From: Condylostoma magnum
Lineage: Eukaryota; Ciliophora; Heterotrichea; Heterotrichida; Condylostomatidae
DNA: 40,026 nucleotides
Reading direction: 5' to 3'
NCBI GenBank assembly: GCA_920105805.1
Contig: CAKKTI010000177.1
Location: 1-40,026 of the forward strand
In this document: in pieces, positions 24,112 through 35,634 of the stretch
Layout of the letters: each line of letters begins with the position of its first letter
Numbering within the stretch: position 1 is the first letter of the stretch
Translations under genes and position numbers: made by a program
Notes under the pieces: model-generated
What the model was told of the DNA's origin: nothing
Databases searched by the model: none
What the model saw: the letters and a program-made list of their open reading frames with translations, nothing else

Positions 24112-27100
24112 CTAAAACCTTAAAATATCATCTTCAATGCTTTGAGAGATGGCTTCAATATTAGGAGAACTTCTTTCAGTGTTAAGGTATAGAACATATT
24201 GCAATATAGATTTTGCACAAGCTTCGAGCATTTCATACATTGTATCTTTAGGAAGATCTACATCTTGTTCAAGCTATAGTGTTACCGTTGGAGTTCTACT
24301 TATCATTTCTCCATTACTATTGTTTTACTTGCATCTTACTTTAAATCTATTATCATTTCCTTAAGTTTATAGTAATAGAAATTTAGTAACTAAGGGTTCT
24401 GATAAATTAAGATGCCTTACTTCTTATAAATTTACTTCTAATACATCAAAGTAAAATATTCATTGATTGATTAAAAATTGTTCATTATTCAGAGCTGATA
24501 AACTGTCTAAAAGCTTTAAAACTGATATGACATTATTAAATCTAGCAGTTTATGACCTATTTAATATATTAACAGCCTCTGTGAATAAATGCGGCCAAAG
24601 CTTTGGTCAAATTTCCTATATGCAATTACTACTAAGCTTAATGAGCATTACTCTAACAATTAAAAATATTTCAATTACTAGCTCACCTTATGATATTCTT
24701 AAAAATTCTATTAACTTATCAACAATATTTCATACAATAGGTTAAAATTTATCAAACTCTCCAGAATATATAATGAGTCCCATACATTTGAGAAACTTCG
24801 ATCTTGATATCATTTCATTTTCTCTGGCAACAAACATTCCTGATTGAATTTTATTACTAAGTTCATTGATTAAAATAGATGTGTCTTAATAGCAGATGTT
24901 AATTATTGTTGTTATCAAGTAACATCAATCGGATAAGCATTCTCTATTATTGCCTATTCTTTTGAAAAAGTCTTAAGTTGTTATAAAATCTAACACATCT
25001 TTTCTGAGAGCTCTAGCTAACATTTCGCCTGTTTAATACATTAAACTCTTTAATAAACTACTGACAGCCATCATTTATTCATTTTTTGATGCTGTAAAAA
25101 GACTAAAAACATGTGTTACCGTGCTTTAGATCTACCCTAAAAATTTATCATAGCCCTTTTAGCCCCATAGAATTTAGGCTACTGGATATATATTTGATTT
25201 GAGTACAATTAAGGAAGCATAATCTAGTTCTTTTAGTTCTTATGTAATTCCATACACAGATGGTAGGTTAAGAATGCAAATCTAAGGATTATAAGATTTA
25301 AATGATTAAATGACAGCAAAATCAATTAACTTTTGAGTAGTATCTTATAACTCTTTTCACATTCTTTTACTTATTAAATTAGATAAAGGAGCTCTGCTTA
25401 AGAAAAGGAATAAAATTTCAAAGGCTCATAATTTAGATTCAACAAAGGGTGATACTTCAAGTAGTTTGATTAATTTTAATAGCTCATCTCATAATATAAT
25501 CTAGCAATCATTTTTTCTGTTAAATTATTGATTAGGAATCAAGCTTAGATAAGAATAAAGGAAGTGGCATAAATAAATTTCCTTAGCAAACATTGCATTT
25601 TAGTTAATTTTTTGTTTCTTTTGATTTTCTAGTTCCTTTTGAATGATTAAATTAAAGTTTTTTATAAACTGCTCAATTGGAATTTCAATTAAAGCTAAAA
25701 GATAGATTAATTTCAGCATATCCTTAATATCACCACTATCTGATAAAATAGTATTAAACCAGTTTACAAGTATACATTCCAAAAATTACTATAGATATTA
25801 AGAGGTAATGCATCCTGTCATTTGTAAGATATCATTAGAGAACATATTCTACAATTAGTGCTCGAATTTAAATGCATCTACTCCATACTTTGAAAGATTT
25901 ATTAAATTTGAATCATTTTTCATACAAATCATAGATACCTTTAGTAGTTTTGGGATTTTCTCCATAAGCATTGTTAGAGGAATTGATACCTTTTACTCAG
26001 CTTCCTATTACTAATCTCCAAATACTTTAAAAATTCCAAATAACCCACCTGATGATTGTTTTGCTTATACAGGAGGTATATATATATCTTATTCAGCACA
26101 GAAATTGACGGTATGATATATTATTTCCCTAAGCCCAAAAAGTAGGGATTTTCTTTCTTACTATTGACTGATAACTTCGCAAAATGAGTCAATTAAAAGT
26201 TTTAGATTATTAGTAAGTCCAATTTCATCTAAATTACTTCTCATTAATGGTAAGCATTCTACAATAAAATCAGTTCAATGGGATCTTAAATAATTATCAT
26301 CTGTGAATACAACTCTAAATATTATTTATGAAAAGACTTAACTTCTAAGCAAATTGCAACAAAGTTGAATTTCAGACTACAAACATTAAAAGAATATAAT
26401 GTGTAATATTTCAAGTAGTAGTAACTACATTACATTGTCCTCTTTTTCAATCATATCTAAAGATGTATTAAGAATTTTATTAGTTACTATTTCTAGAGCA
26501 GTTCTACTAGCTTTCGTTATTAATAATTAAAGTAATTCACATGCTGAAGCTTAAACACTTCTATGCTCTTCATGAAAATTCGACTAAATATTAGCACTTA
26601 GCTCTCTGCATATAAACTCTAAGCAAATTCATATAATATGATCAATATAACGAACTTTTTCTCCATCAGGATAAGCTAACTTACTTTTCCTAGCGGCTCT
26701 AAAGAAGCTTTCATTACCACTTATAATAGTTATTCTTAGTTTTCTAAAGCAGTCTTAAATTCTTCGATTATCATATCTTTCTACAAACTACGAATTGTTT
26801 TATTGATTAATAGAGTCCTCAAATACACTTAAAAGAGGACACATTAGAGCTTTGAATGAATTTAAAGCCTCAAAAAGTCATTCTCTTGCACTATGTCTTA
26901 TTAAAGGCTTTTCATCCTCTAAATGATCAATCATATTAAAGACTCCTGTACCAGATATAAACATTTTAGCCAATTAATCGTTTCCAATCTCCCTTGCAAT
27001 TCTCCAAAACGTAGTAAATCTTCTAATACTGTTAACTTAAAAGATAATATTTTCAGTAGTAAGAGAATCAGCAATTTATGCAAGGAATACCTTCTAGTTA

Positions 27101-28845
27101 AATTCTTAAAGTTTTATAGAAAGTTAAACTGCTCTAGTAGCATGTTCATGGGATAGTAAATGCCAGAGGCGATTTACTATCTTACTACTTATATTTCCTT
27201 ATTAATTGACCAGTCAACGAGCTGATTAATACGTTTTACCTTCTTATTATAGAAGTTGAATTAAGCACTCTATGGCAGTTAAGGATATTTATAAATCACG
27301 CTGTTCTGTTAGAGAAATAAGATGATTGATTCATTCATTATTACTTGGTATTTCTGCTATTCCTAATAACTCTATGCATAATTCAGAGCTATGCTTTAGA
27401 ATTATAGTATCCCCTTCACTATAATCAATAAAAAATTTATGCATACTTTAAACTGCTTCATCTATTCCTAGTGAGGTTGCGTTCTATAGTTTCCTTGTAA
27501 TAATAAAACATATTTTTAAGGTAGCCTTAAAAAATTTAGGCTGTATTTAAGATATGTTTAGTAGGGAATGCTCTAAGATAGGAATAAGGCCTCCTGCGAA
27601 TGAGGGTTACTGAGGAAATTAAACTATATAAAATTTTAATAACTTAATTGCTTGTTTAGTATTAAGCGTAAATTAGTCCAATATAAACTCAGTTAAGCTT
27701 CTTATTACTTCTTTTTAATACTTTTAACATATTTCCTAGCATAACTGTGATAGTTTTTCTTTTCTACTAGGTTCTCCTTAGTATTAATAAACGTAATTAA
27801 GTAAAATGATTACAACTTTTTCCATTAGCCTTCCTCCTAATTGCTCTTAACTAAGTAATAAATTTAAGATTATGAAAGGAGATCTATAACTGTGTATTAA
27901 ATTATTTTCTTTATCTATTATATACTCAAAAGACTAGGTTATATATTCAATTAACTATCCATCATCTGTTTAAATTAAATCATCCCTATCAGAGAATATA
28001 TAGTCTCAAATTCTTCTATTAACAGACGCATTCTTTTATTCCAACAATAATAAAATAAATCTCATCAAATATACTTTTTAATGCTCCTCAAAAATATTAC
28101 AGTTTAAAGGTAAATACATTTTCATTAGATCAAGAGCACTCCTTCTGACAATATCTTTAACATCCTATAAGCAAGCGATTAAAGAATTTATAACAAGATC
28201 TTTATTAGTAATAAAATCTTAAGCATTTTAGTTATTCATTCTTCTACTAATATAATCAAGCCCTCCTTGCCTACAGTTTGGTGATTTCAGTACAGCTAAC
28301 CAAATTGCAGAAATAGTCTACTTTTCTCTTACATTTAGACAGGCATCAATTAAATTTTCCATCATTCTAGTTAATTCCGCAGTAGTTTAAATACCTAATC
28401 CAGGTAATATGCTACGCATTAATCCTGTCAATATTAATTCGAGTTAGCCTGTTAGCCTTATGTAAAACTCTTGTATAATGGTTAAAAATTTTATCTTAGA
28501 ATCTGATGCTGCAACCTAGAAAAAGGGAAATAGCCCGTTTGAATAGTAGGGCAAATCCTCACAAAATCTTTGCTCATTTGAGAAAGTTTTACTGAAAACA
28601 GCTCAATATACATCTAGTGTTAGATCATGTACTCCTTAGGGAAGGGATGGATCCAAACATTGCGCCAATCTCTTTGCTAATACAATCTTATCTTCTATAT
28701 AATCAAAACTAGACCGTTCTATTAATTTTTTAAGCTACATTAGCCATTTCGTTAGATCGCTTCATTCCCATTGTCGTGCTTTTTCAAAATCGGTTAGTAG
28801 TTTCTTAAGATTTCTGTTTGCCTTATCTTAATCTGATGATGACAT
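24112..28845 (-). CDS. DOP1: DOP1 (Dopey) homologue
   Basis: A single 1,577-residue frame. DOP1 proteins are large alpha-solenoid scaffolds at the trans-Golgi and endosomes, partnered with MON2 and flippases, and needed for membrane traffic. The N-terminal Dopey domain is clear: FEKARQWEWSDLTKWLMQLK, DKIVLAKRLAQCLDPSLPQG followed by VHDLTLDVY, LPYYSNGLFPFFQVAASDSK, and GLMRSILPGLG. The remainder is helical repeats that I read in part. The frame agrees from ATG 28845 to TAG 24114-24112 (4,731 bp of coding sequence), so there are no frame-changing introns. Animal and yeast homologues are roughly 1,700-2,400 residues, so this copy is slightly short. It diverges from the histidine kinase gene with only 52 bp between start codons. 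Confidence 0.85.
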
Positions 28846-28897
28846 TTTAAATTTAATTAGTTAAGTTTACACATCACTAGAGAATAAAATTTAAAAA
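28846..28897. promoter_or_regulatory. 52-bp bidirectional region between DOP1 and histidine kinase
   Basis: The two divergent start codons (28845 minus, 28898 plus) leave 52 bp for both promoters and leaders. The stretch is about 80% A/T and has an A-run directly before the plus-strand ATG. The function is inferred from position only. Confidence 0.55.
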
Positions 28898-31009
28898 ATG
28901 GACTTAATTTGACAAAGCTGGAAGTATGAAGATAAATCAATTTAAGAACAAATGCTTAAATACTCATTATTATATATTAGTGTAATAAGCTTACTTTTTT
29001 AAGTTACGGGAAGCATTATCTTTGGTTTAGATTTATATTCAAAGACAAGTAACATAATTATTGCCTTTATATAGCTATCAGTAGGTCTTGGAGCCTTTTA
29101 GGTTATCCAAGCTCCGAAAAAACATAAGAATCTTTATATTTTTATGTACTCAGAACTCATAAGTTTACTTTTATTCTATTGTTAATGAGTATTTCCAAAC
29201 CACTCATAAGTTTTTTTGATGGCTAGCATCTGGATAATGATTTACATACAATTTCCTACATGTCCGACAGTAACATACTGTCTTCTACTTAAATTCAAGC
29301 ACTTTATTTAGTGGTATTTCTGGGAAATAATGTTTTCAAAATTTGACTACAGCTTTTTCGGTATTCCTAGCCTTGCTACTTTAATTACTATGACTATTGT
29401 TTTTGTATCCTTAACTAAAACAAATAAAATACAGTTAAGAAGATTAAATAAGATGAATAAATTATATAATAGAAAGCGAAGCCAAGCTGATTTCCTTAAA
29501 GCAATTCCAAATGGTGTGATTTTATTTACCGAAAATAATAGAACTCCTGTCTTTAATGACTCAATCATGGATATGTTTAAAACAAATAATGAAAACAAAG
29601 TATTATTTAATTTAAGACAGCTAGAAATAGTTGATTAGGAAGAATGCATGCTAATTGATTTAATTTATGAATATTTATATAGTAACAACACAAACACATA
29701 AAACTTTGGTGTTACTAAATTTGAGAATGATGAATTTGAATGAACTGGTAGAAGAACATCGTGAGATGGCCATAATGCAGCTATATTAAGCTGCACTAGC
29801 ATTTCTCATATAAAAAAGCTAAAAGATGCTAAAGCAAGAAGCAAGTTCAAAACCTTGTTACTAAGAACTGTATCTCACGAACTTAGAACACCAGTCAATG
29901 CTATCATTTTTTATACATAAGAAACTATAAATAGTGGATATTTTGAAGAAAAAGAGAACTAAAGCTTACGAATAATAGAGAAAAGCTCTAAGTATTTGCT
30001 ATATCTTACGAATGACCTATTAGACTTTTCGTAAATAATGAATAATACTTTCTAAATAAGTGAGAAGTTGTTCAATTTACGTTAAACTGTTGATGACTGC
30101 TTTATGTTAATAGACATTGAATGTGAACGAAAAGGAATATAATCAATCCTTGACTATGATGAAAATATTCAATAAAATGTTTATTCAGATTCAAACAGAC
30201 TTAGTCAGGTACTTTTGAATCTATTAAAAAATGCTATTAAATTCACTTAATAAGGTAGTATAACATTGAAATGCTAGCTACATGAAAACCGTATATACTT
30301 TTTTGTGCGAGATACAGGAATAGGCATAGAGCCGGAATTTCAGCAATCAATATTTGAAGAATTTGGACGAGTCCGCAATTAGCAATCAAATGTTTTAAAC
30401 CCTTAAGGAGTTGGATTAGGCTTGTACATCTCAAATATGATTACAAAGGAATTAGGAGGCTAATGCATTAATCTTAAAAGTGAAGTAGGTAGTGGCTCTG
30501 AATTTAGTTTTTCTATACCTAATATATCCAGTGAGCCTTTGTAAACAGATCAGTCTTTTATGGAAGTTGCTTAGGAATAAACTGAAAAACAGATTGGAAA
30601 GGTTTTGATAGTTGATGATAATCCACTTAATTGTATGATAGCAGAGCAGATTATTTCAAGTAATGGATTATTGACATTATAGACCTAAAGTGGATACAGG
30701 GCCTTAGATTTTGTGTAAACTGATAAAGATATCGACATTGTGCTTTTGGATTGTGAAATGGATGGGATATCTGGATATTAAGTATCAGAATAAATAAACA
30801 TAATGTATTAGGGAAAGAATTAGCGACCTGTAATAATAGGATATACAGCCTACAACTCATCACAAGAAGCGCAGAAGTGCATCGATTCGGGAATGGATGA
30901 TTTCTTATAAAAGCCTGCAGAGAGACAGTAGTTAATGGAGAAGATAAACAGTTGGCTATCAACTAGAGAGAAATTTACAGTTTGCCAGCTACCTTATTAG
31001 ATAGAATAA
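28898..31009 (+). CDS. membrane-bound hybrid histidine kinase
   Basis: About 703 residues. The first about 200 hold five or six hydrophobic segments (for example LLYISVISLLFQVTGSIIFG, LATLITMTIVFVSL). A short sensor-like stretch follows (FLKAIPNGVILFTENNRTPV), then the HisKA domain with phospho-acceptor H327 in VSHELRTPVNAI. The ATP lid follows: N box LLKNAIKFT (N445), G1 DTGIGI, F box, G2 GVGLGLYIS near 505. A receiver domain comes last, with acidic pair D573-D574 (IVDDNPLN), phospho-acceptor D618 (VLLDCEMDG) and K672 (LQKPAE). All catalytic residues are present, so an active phosphorelay is likely; the signal sensed is unknown. A phosphotransfer protein must lie elsewhere. The end is uncertain: TAG 30998-31000 or TAA 31007-31009, before the convergent secreted-protein gene. 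Confidence 0.92.
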
Positions 31010-31021
31010 TTACTAACCTAA

Positions 31022-31507
31022 CTAAATAGAGCATCCTGTTAATAGCCTGAAAAGAATTCCAGAAGCTTCTCCGCAATCGAAATACTTGTTATTGCAATGT
31101 TTGATTAGTTTGAGATAATCTGAAACACCTTCGATATGTTCAATCACTCTTACTGATGCTTCTTCTATGCCTTCCAATGTGAATAGATCGGCTAGGTTTT
31201 CCTCGCATTCTTAGAATTTACATACGTTGGAGAATCCAGATAGCTGGTTAATAAAATCGCGTGAATCCTCATACAAATCTTTAACTGCTGCTATGCTTCC
31301 TTATTATAAGTTTTTAATATCATTTAGAATTGATTCAACGGCAATGTCCTCATTATTTAGTTCATTAAAGCATTGAGTTGGATTATTTTAATTGGCTTCT
31401 AGCCCAAGTAATAGACCTTTGATGAAGTCGTTAGGTGTATTGACTTGGTAGTCAGATAAGTTAGCATTGATGCAGAGCATGAGAGCTAAAAGGGCAACAG
31501 TTTTCAT
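31022..31507 (-). CDS. small secreted ciliate-type cysteine protein (161 aa)
   Basis: It begins with a cleavable signal peptide (MKTVALLALMLCINANL). The mature part is helical with about seven cysteines: DFIKGLLLGLEANQNNPTQC, then FSNVCKFQECEENL, then KHCNNKYFDCGEASG, and the final ILFRLLTGCSI. The pattern of a D-F-x-x-G start, a middle C-x-F-x-x-C and a closing C-G-x-x-x-G...L-L-x-G-x-S-I recalls an abundant family of short secreted or vacuolar proteins in Tetrahymena, Paramecium and Stentor, usually annotated only as putative. This is from memory, without alignment, and the function is unknown. The family normally ends within a residue or two of this S-I, which favours stop TAG 31024-31022 over the tandem TAG-TAA at 31015-31010. 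The 291-bp stretch to the next gene holds its promoter; I see nothing else in it. Confidence 0.75.
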
Positions 31508-31801
31508 ATTTATAAGTTATATATTCGTGGAGAGTATTTTAAGTTGATTTGGAGAATTTATATGCCAAAGATTGAAAGAAATTTGAGTCCTTAATCAGTA
31601 AAAGTTTTAATTTATATGCAAAGGATCAACCTTGAGTTTAAGTATTGAAAAATGTATCAATATCATTTTTATTAATCTGTCTAAATAATAAATGGAATAA
31701 TACATTTATTATGCTAAGAAGCCTTCCATTACATTTTCAATACTTATAAAGTATCTAACAGAACAAAAATTTAACGTAAAAATCTAATTATTAACACTCT
31801 A

Positions 31802-34093
31802 TTATCGTCTACTGCTAGCATTACTAGGCCTTTTTGAAACAGGTCTTTTTGCAGGAGATCTCACGGAAGTTTTCTTAATAGTTGACGTTCTTGACACTTT
31901 ACTAGGAGAAGGTTATTTAGTAGACTATCTCTTAGGCGATTCAATATCTTTCCCTCCAGGATAGGCCGAATACCTAGTAAGCCTATTGGGACTTGACTCC
32001 CTTTTAACAAACTTTTCCTTTTCCATATGCGAATAAGTTTCAACATATTCTTATAATGGTACTTGGCCCCCTCCTACCTAAGCACATAATTTTCCATTAA
32101 AAAGACAAATATGCACTCTACGAGTTCCAAATAAATAAATCTCTGAAGTTTCTCTTATGAATGGAATTCTTAATTTTGCCTAATTTGAAAATGCAGCCAA
32201 TGCCACATCTACAGGATCATCTGGAACTGGAACATATTTTTAAACATTTTTTCTCTTATCAGCTGCCATTTTTCTAAGTCCAAAAAGCTCATATCCCTTT
32301 TCATCCAAAACCTTTTAAAGTTTTCTGTGAACTCTAAATTCTGCCAGGGAGGTTTTAGACTGTAATAGTGCAAAATCTGATAAATATGACAATTCATTTA
32401 TTAACCTATCCCTAGTTTCTAATGTATCAGCATGCTAAGCTTTTGCTTAATCATAAATCTATTCATTATCATCTCTAGTGTTTAGCAATTATTCTAATGT
32501 TTAGATAGTATTTTCTAGCTCGGGTACTTAATTTTCTAGCTCTGCTAATTCTATTTCTGATGTACTAAATTAAGATGAAAGTGATTTTAGTTAATGAGCT
32601 AATGATTCAATGTCATTACTCATTCTTTAATCTATTTGATAAAATTCCTCGGTATAATCATTACCAAGATTCCTCAAAGCATCTAATTAGTCCATTAATC
32701 TCGAAGAGTTGTCTGATTCTTGGTTAGCTAAATCTTAAACTAATTTAAGCTTTTGATTCATATGAGTTTCTAGTAAATGCTCCGCATTTAAGGCAAATAG
32801 CTCATCTTTTAGTGTTTCGTTTTAAATTTTAAGTGTTTCTGCAGAATGTTTTGCTTGCTTTAACTTACTAATTATGTTTTCCTTGTCTTACACCACCGAT
32901 TATTATACTTAAAATCGTTTGTCAAGAACATCGTTATTCTCTTTGACTAATTCTTCATGTTTCTTCTGTTAATCTTATCGATGTTTATCAGTTTCTAAAT
33001 ATTCATCATGCAATTAATCCAATATTTTCTGCAAATTCTCATTCATCATTGGATCAGTCTTCATTTATTCGTTAGTTTATTACAAATCAGCGATTTTTGC
33101 TCTAATTTATTCAATTTCTGTTTTCTTTTCCTAATTCTCCTTAGCCTCTCTTACCAATGACTCTTCAGCCTCTTATTTTTCTTTTAAAGCTAATCTAACA
33201 AGCTGATCAATATTTTAGTGTTCTTATTTCAATTATTCTTAAGTCTCTGCCATACAATCATTGAGATTTCCAATGCCTTCATCATGATTTTTGATATAGT
33301 CATCAATTTCGTCAATTTCATCTGCCTATGACTGCATTACAACTAGTTTCTCTTTCAGCCCTAATACAATATTCCTAAGCAATGGTACTTCCTTATCTGA
33401 AATTTTATTTAAGAACAGAGAAAAATGACTAGGAATTTCTAATTCAAATACCTCATCAAGGTAAGTTTTCTCAGTAGCTAATCTTTGCATAGTAGTTTTT
33501 CTAGTAGGAGATCGAGTAGGGGATCTAGTTGGTGATCTAGGACCTTCATCCACTACATTTCCTAAATACTCCATCATATCCTCCTTAATTTTCATCAATA
33601 AAGTCTCTGATGCTTACTCAGTTATTTAGGCATTAGCTAACTTTTTTAGATAAGGGCATTTACTATCTTTACCAGGATACTCTGGCTTTATATTAATAGG
33701 TTTTGGTCTACTAGACCTAGGTAAATGTTTTTTTATGCTAATTTCACCAGATAAATTTATTCTAACTTCCCCTAAATTTTCATCTAAGCTGTATTTTCCT
33801 TCTCTTGGGGGAGTAAGTCTAAACCATCTCTGAGTTTTCTAGTCTACTTAACTGCAGAGCGTTTCTAATTATATGCTTCCCGTTCCTACTATTCCATCTT
33901 CTGCCTGTAACGTCACATTTAACGCTGCGTCTAGGGGGAGTTAAACGTGGTGAGTTGTTCCAGATTATGATATTTGTAGAATGAGCTCATGATCTTCTAA
34001 GAATACTATCAGATTAACAGATTATGGATCTAGTCCTCAGGCTGTATAAAGCTCTAAAAATTCTAGAGTGAATTCGTGAACTGTTCTCTCCAT
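31802..34093 (-). CDS. C2-like, coiled-coil protein with C-terminal GAS2-related (GAR) domain
   Basis: 763 residues in one exon. The first about 135 residues are beta-rich and may be a C2 domain (EFTLEFLELYTAWGLDP, VNLIVFLEDHELILQIS). A basic linker has three SPTR units near residues 185-197. From about 230 to 640 there is a long coiled coil (for example QIRAKIADLQQTNEQMKTDP). Near 655-700 the segment FGTRRVHICLFNGKLCAQVG, GGQVPLQEYVETYSHMEKEK matches the GAR fold, which binds microtubules. The tail is basic and S/P-rich (KKTSVRSPAKRPVSKRPSNA). The architecture predicts a microtubule-associated, perhaps ciliary or cortical, protein regulated by proline-directed kinases. It ends at tandem TAA-TAG, 31804-31799. 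Its start is 22 bp from the divergent coiled-coil gene. Confidence 0.8.
33501..33536 (-). repeat. three 12-bp units encoding SPTR
   Basis: Three imperfect 12-bp direct repeats inside the GAR-domain gene encode consecutive S-P-T-R units. Each unit is a possible proline-directed phosphorylation site and also SxxR-like, reminiscent of basic microtubule-binding linkers. It probably arose by recent slippage duplication, since the units differ at few positions. Confidence 0.75.
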
Positions 34094-34115
34094 TTTTCAA
34101 TTATTTTCCGTTAGT
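34094..34115. promoter_or_regulatory. 22-bp gap between divergent start codons
   Basis: The ATG of the GAR-domain gene (34093, minus) and of the long coiled-coil gene (34116, plus) are only 22 bp apart. If the plus gene uses the internal ATG at 34176 the gap grows to 82 bp, but the intervening 20 codons read as good coiled coil. Either the transcripts overlap at their 5' ends or the leaders are almost absent. Confidence 0.5.
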
Positions 34116-35579
34116 ATGGAAGAAGTATAGCACTTAAGAAATAAGATTAGTGTATAGGCTAGGAGGTTGTTAGAGATGGAAAAAATGTGTATGGAGAAAA
34201 GAAAGAAAGATAAACTGTTAAAAAGCTTGGAGGCTGATGTAAGAAGACAGGAGTAGGAATTAGCAGAGAAGGAGAATTGGGCTGTGATATAAAAGGAAGA
34301 ATTATAGAGAGCTATAGATGATAAGAAGTCTATTGAAAAGTAACTTGAGAAAATGAAAGAAGATTTTAATCATAATAGGCGGGAAGTTTAGTAAGTCAAT
34401 GATGCATATAATAAAGATAAATAGAGTTGAATAAGTAAAGAAGAGAGATTAATCGACCAAATATAACGGTTAGAGTCTGAATACTAAAAACTTGAGAACT
34501 TTTGTAATAATAATGAAGTAATTCAAATAGTTGATTAGCATGGCAAGCTTATTCAAGAATTGGACAATTTAAAACACCTGCACCATTAAGATGATAGAAA
34601 AATAGCAGATTTAGAGCATTAAGTAGCTTTGATTATGGATTAGTGTGATTATTATAAATAGGAAATTGATAAGTATGATATTGAAACAAATGAATAGTAA
34701 TCACAGCTCCGATAATTGTAAATTGAAAACGATAAGCTGCAATATTAGTTGAAAGTGAAGGAAAAGGAATAATAAAAGAATATCATATAGGAATCAGAAA
34801 CATATTAATAATAAATTCAATCAATAAATGTTTATAAAGGTAAATTAGAAGAAGAACTTAGTAGCCATACCCTAAAAATTTAATAATTATAAGATAAAAT
34901 ATAGGAATTATAGTAATAATTACTTGATTGTGACAATTAAAAATAAATAGAAAGATAAGAAATAAAAGACTAAGTTTATGACCTAGAAGTTATAAATAAT
35001 CGATTAACAAATGATAATAGGTATTATGTAGAAAATTACTAAACTATTTACTAAGAAAATGATTAGTTAGTAAAAAGTCTAAATCAATATCGATTACAAA
35101 ACAGTGAATTGATAGAAAAAATGAATCATAAAGACAAAATTATAAAAGATCTAACTTAAAATCTTTAATAATTACAAAATATAGAAAACGAGTCAGATGA
35201 TAAGTATATAAAATTGTAATAACAACTAGATCGCTCACTTTAAACAATAGATAAAATACAAGCACAAAAGGAATAAATAGAACAATACAATTAAGAATTA
35301 TCATAGAAGTATTCCACTCTATAATCATCTACATAGGGTATGAAAGATTAAATAGAAAATTGCGTAAAAGCAGCTTATAGCAAATGTCCTTCGGATCTAA
35401 ATACTTAAAATCCAAATATAGAATGATTAACTTAAAACATATCAGAAATAACAAGCAGAGCAGCAAAGGGATAATTTATTATCAACCATCTTTTAGAATA
35501 ATTATAAGAAGCCTACGATGTTATTAAGTATCTTAAATCAAATTCATCAAGAGAAAATTAGCGCTATGGAGATTACTAA
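34116..35579 (+). CDS. long coiled-coil protein (about 487 aa)
   Basis: From ATG 34116 (MEEVQHLRNKISVQARRLLE) nearly the whole protein is E/K/Q/L heptad-like coiled coil: KKDKLLKSLEADVRRQEQEL, KSIEKQLEKMKEDFNHNRRE, HQVALIMDQCDYYKQEIDKY, QQLQDKIQELQQQLLDCDNQ. Only the last 60-70 residues look different (IENCVKAAYSKCPSDLNTQN, INHLLEQLQEAYDVIKYLKS) and may be a small globular end. Such proteins in ciliates are often basal-body, axonemal or cortical, and pairing with a divergent GAR-domain gene fits a cytoskeletal role, by inference. No specific family is recognised. The stop could be TAG 35559-35561 or TAA 35577-35579; the next gene starts at 35635. Confidence 0.75.
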
Positions 35580-35634
35580 TGTTCAGACGGATTTCACAGT
35601 CAAATGTATTAAATTATTTTAAAATTCTGTTAAA

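Noticed and set aside
24149-27156. Several plus-strand frames of 70-90 residues.
   Set aside because: They are antisense shadows of the uninterrupted 1,577-codon DOP1 frame.
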